From contig CAMHJX010000015.1 of the NCBI GenBank assembly GCA_946185535.1, positions 1 through 64,000 of the forward strand: 64,000 nucleotides of DNA, read 5' to 3'. Numbering within the stretch: the first letter of the stretch is position 1; each line of letters opens with the position of its first letter. This stretch comes from an uncultured Bacteroidales bacterium. GTDB taxonomy: Bacteria > Bacteroidota > Bacteroidia > Bacteroidales > F082. Both the position numbers and the translations under genes were made by a program. Shown piece by piece: positions 63,529 through 64,000 of the stretch. The notes below the pieces were generated by a model. It was not told the DNA's origin and did not search any database. It saw only the letters and a program-made list of their open reading frames with translations.

Positions 63529-64000
63529 CTACTCTATTATAGCCTTTTTAATATCTTCCACCGTCACATCTTCTTTCCCTAACAAATATTGGATTGTCCT
63601 TGCCCCCGATTTCAAATCCTTATTCAACAAAGCGGAAGCTAAGGACATGATACCTTCTTGTATGGATGTATCCACTCCCACCAACTTAGCAACAGAAACA
63701 TAAAGACCCAAGCCCATCGGGACATCCTCCAATAGGTAACGATGGTTGATAAAGGATGGACCCTTGTTGCTTGAATCAGCAAACGAGCGGAACACCGCCA
63801 TGGCATCAATGTTCAAATCTTCCTCGTTGCGCCATTTAGCAGCCTCAAAATAGTCCAAAGGTTCACAACCAAAGGCTTGCAACACCTTGTTTTTCTCCAC
63901 ATCAAAGGCTTTAATCACATTAACCACCGAGGGAGTAAAAGCCTCGCGATACATCCAAAATTCACCATTGCTATATTCAATGCGTGAAGCAGAAAAAAGA
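63529..64000 (-). CDS. Opine dehydrogenase-like protein, N-terminal part beyond the window
   Basis: The frame stays open to the window edge, so only the last 156 residues or so are seen. They match the C-terminal helical domain of NAD(P)-dependent octopine/nopaline-type dehydrogenases: EFWMYREAFTPSVVNVIKAF, HRYLLEDVPMGLG, and a terminal helix set. These enzymes reductively join an oxo acid to an amino acid. N-(1-carboxyethyl)amino acids are known glycan substituents in some O-antigens. The missing Rossmann domain prevents a firm call. Confidence 0.72.
   Translation of the reverse strand, partial: LFSASRIEYSNGEFWMYREAFTPSVVNVIKAFDVEKNKVLQAFGCEPLDYFEAAKWRNEEDLNIDAMAVFRSFADSSNKGPSFINHRYLLEDVPMGLGLYVSVAKLVGVDTSIQEGIMSLASALLNKDLKSGARTIQYLLGKEDVTVEDIKKAIIE

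Overview
The window looks like a chromosome segment of a Bacteroidales bacterium, probably an uncultured, gut-type member. Reasons: several upstream regions carry the Bacteroidetes -7 promoter motif TAnnTTTG; secreted proteins end in type IX secretion (T9SS) C-terminal sorting domains; T9SS and gliding genes (porZ, a gldH-like lipoprotein) are present; and the capsule export genes are of the Wza/Wzc/UpxY type. I recognised no species-level marker.

Layout. 1-10 kb: the 3' end of queA, glyQS, a zinc-ribbon membrane protein, then a surface block with two T9SS cargo proteins (Asp-box and BspA-like), a TPR/HTH membrane regulator and two lipoproteins. 10-22 kb: housekeeping and envelope genes on both strands (AsmA-like giant, lipoprotein, NUDIX hydrolase, omega-amidase, tadA, ClC transporter, exonuclease III, tRNA-Arg(CCU), porZ, recO). 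The gaps here hold several families of dispersed inverted repeats. 22-27 kb: a minus-strand operon gldH-like, wza, wzc, upxY for polysaccharide export and its antitermination. 27-32 kb: mrdA-rodA (plus strand) and adenine deaminase (minus strand).

32.3-64 kb: a polysaccharide (capsule or O-antigen) synthesis locus of about 32 kb, all on the minus strand. Transcription enters from beyond the right edge and ends at a hairpin terminator near 32.3 kb. It has the usual core (PglC-like initiating transferase, Wzx, Wzy, one GT4 glycosyltransferase, LicD, acetyltransferases, a polysaccharide deacetylase-like protein). Embedded in it are two unusual sets. The first is a mini fatty-acid/polyketide set: three acyl carrier proteins, two KAS III enzymes, FabD, three short-chain reductases, an acyl-activating ligase, a MaoC hydratase and two CitE-like lyases. 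The second is a ligase set: three paralogous ATP-grasp ligases, a fourth ATP-grasp, two CapA-like phosphatases and an opine dehydrogenase-like gene cut by the window edge. My reading, which is inference, is that the first set builds a hydroxylated short acyl group for an amino sugar (PglD-like transferases are interleaved with the ACP and KAS genes) and the second attaches amino-acid or opine groups by amide bonds.

At 57.5-59.6 kb the locus is interrupted by an AAA ATPase plus TOPRIM-like gene pair with its own promoter motif. The pair is bracketed by a 30-bp direct repeat derived from the 3' end of the neighbouring capA-like gene, so it looks like an inserted defence-type cassette. A GxxExxY gene near 40 kb is broken by a stop codon at its putative catalytic glutamate.
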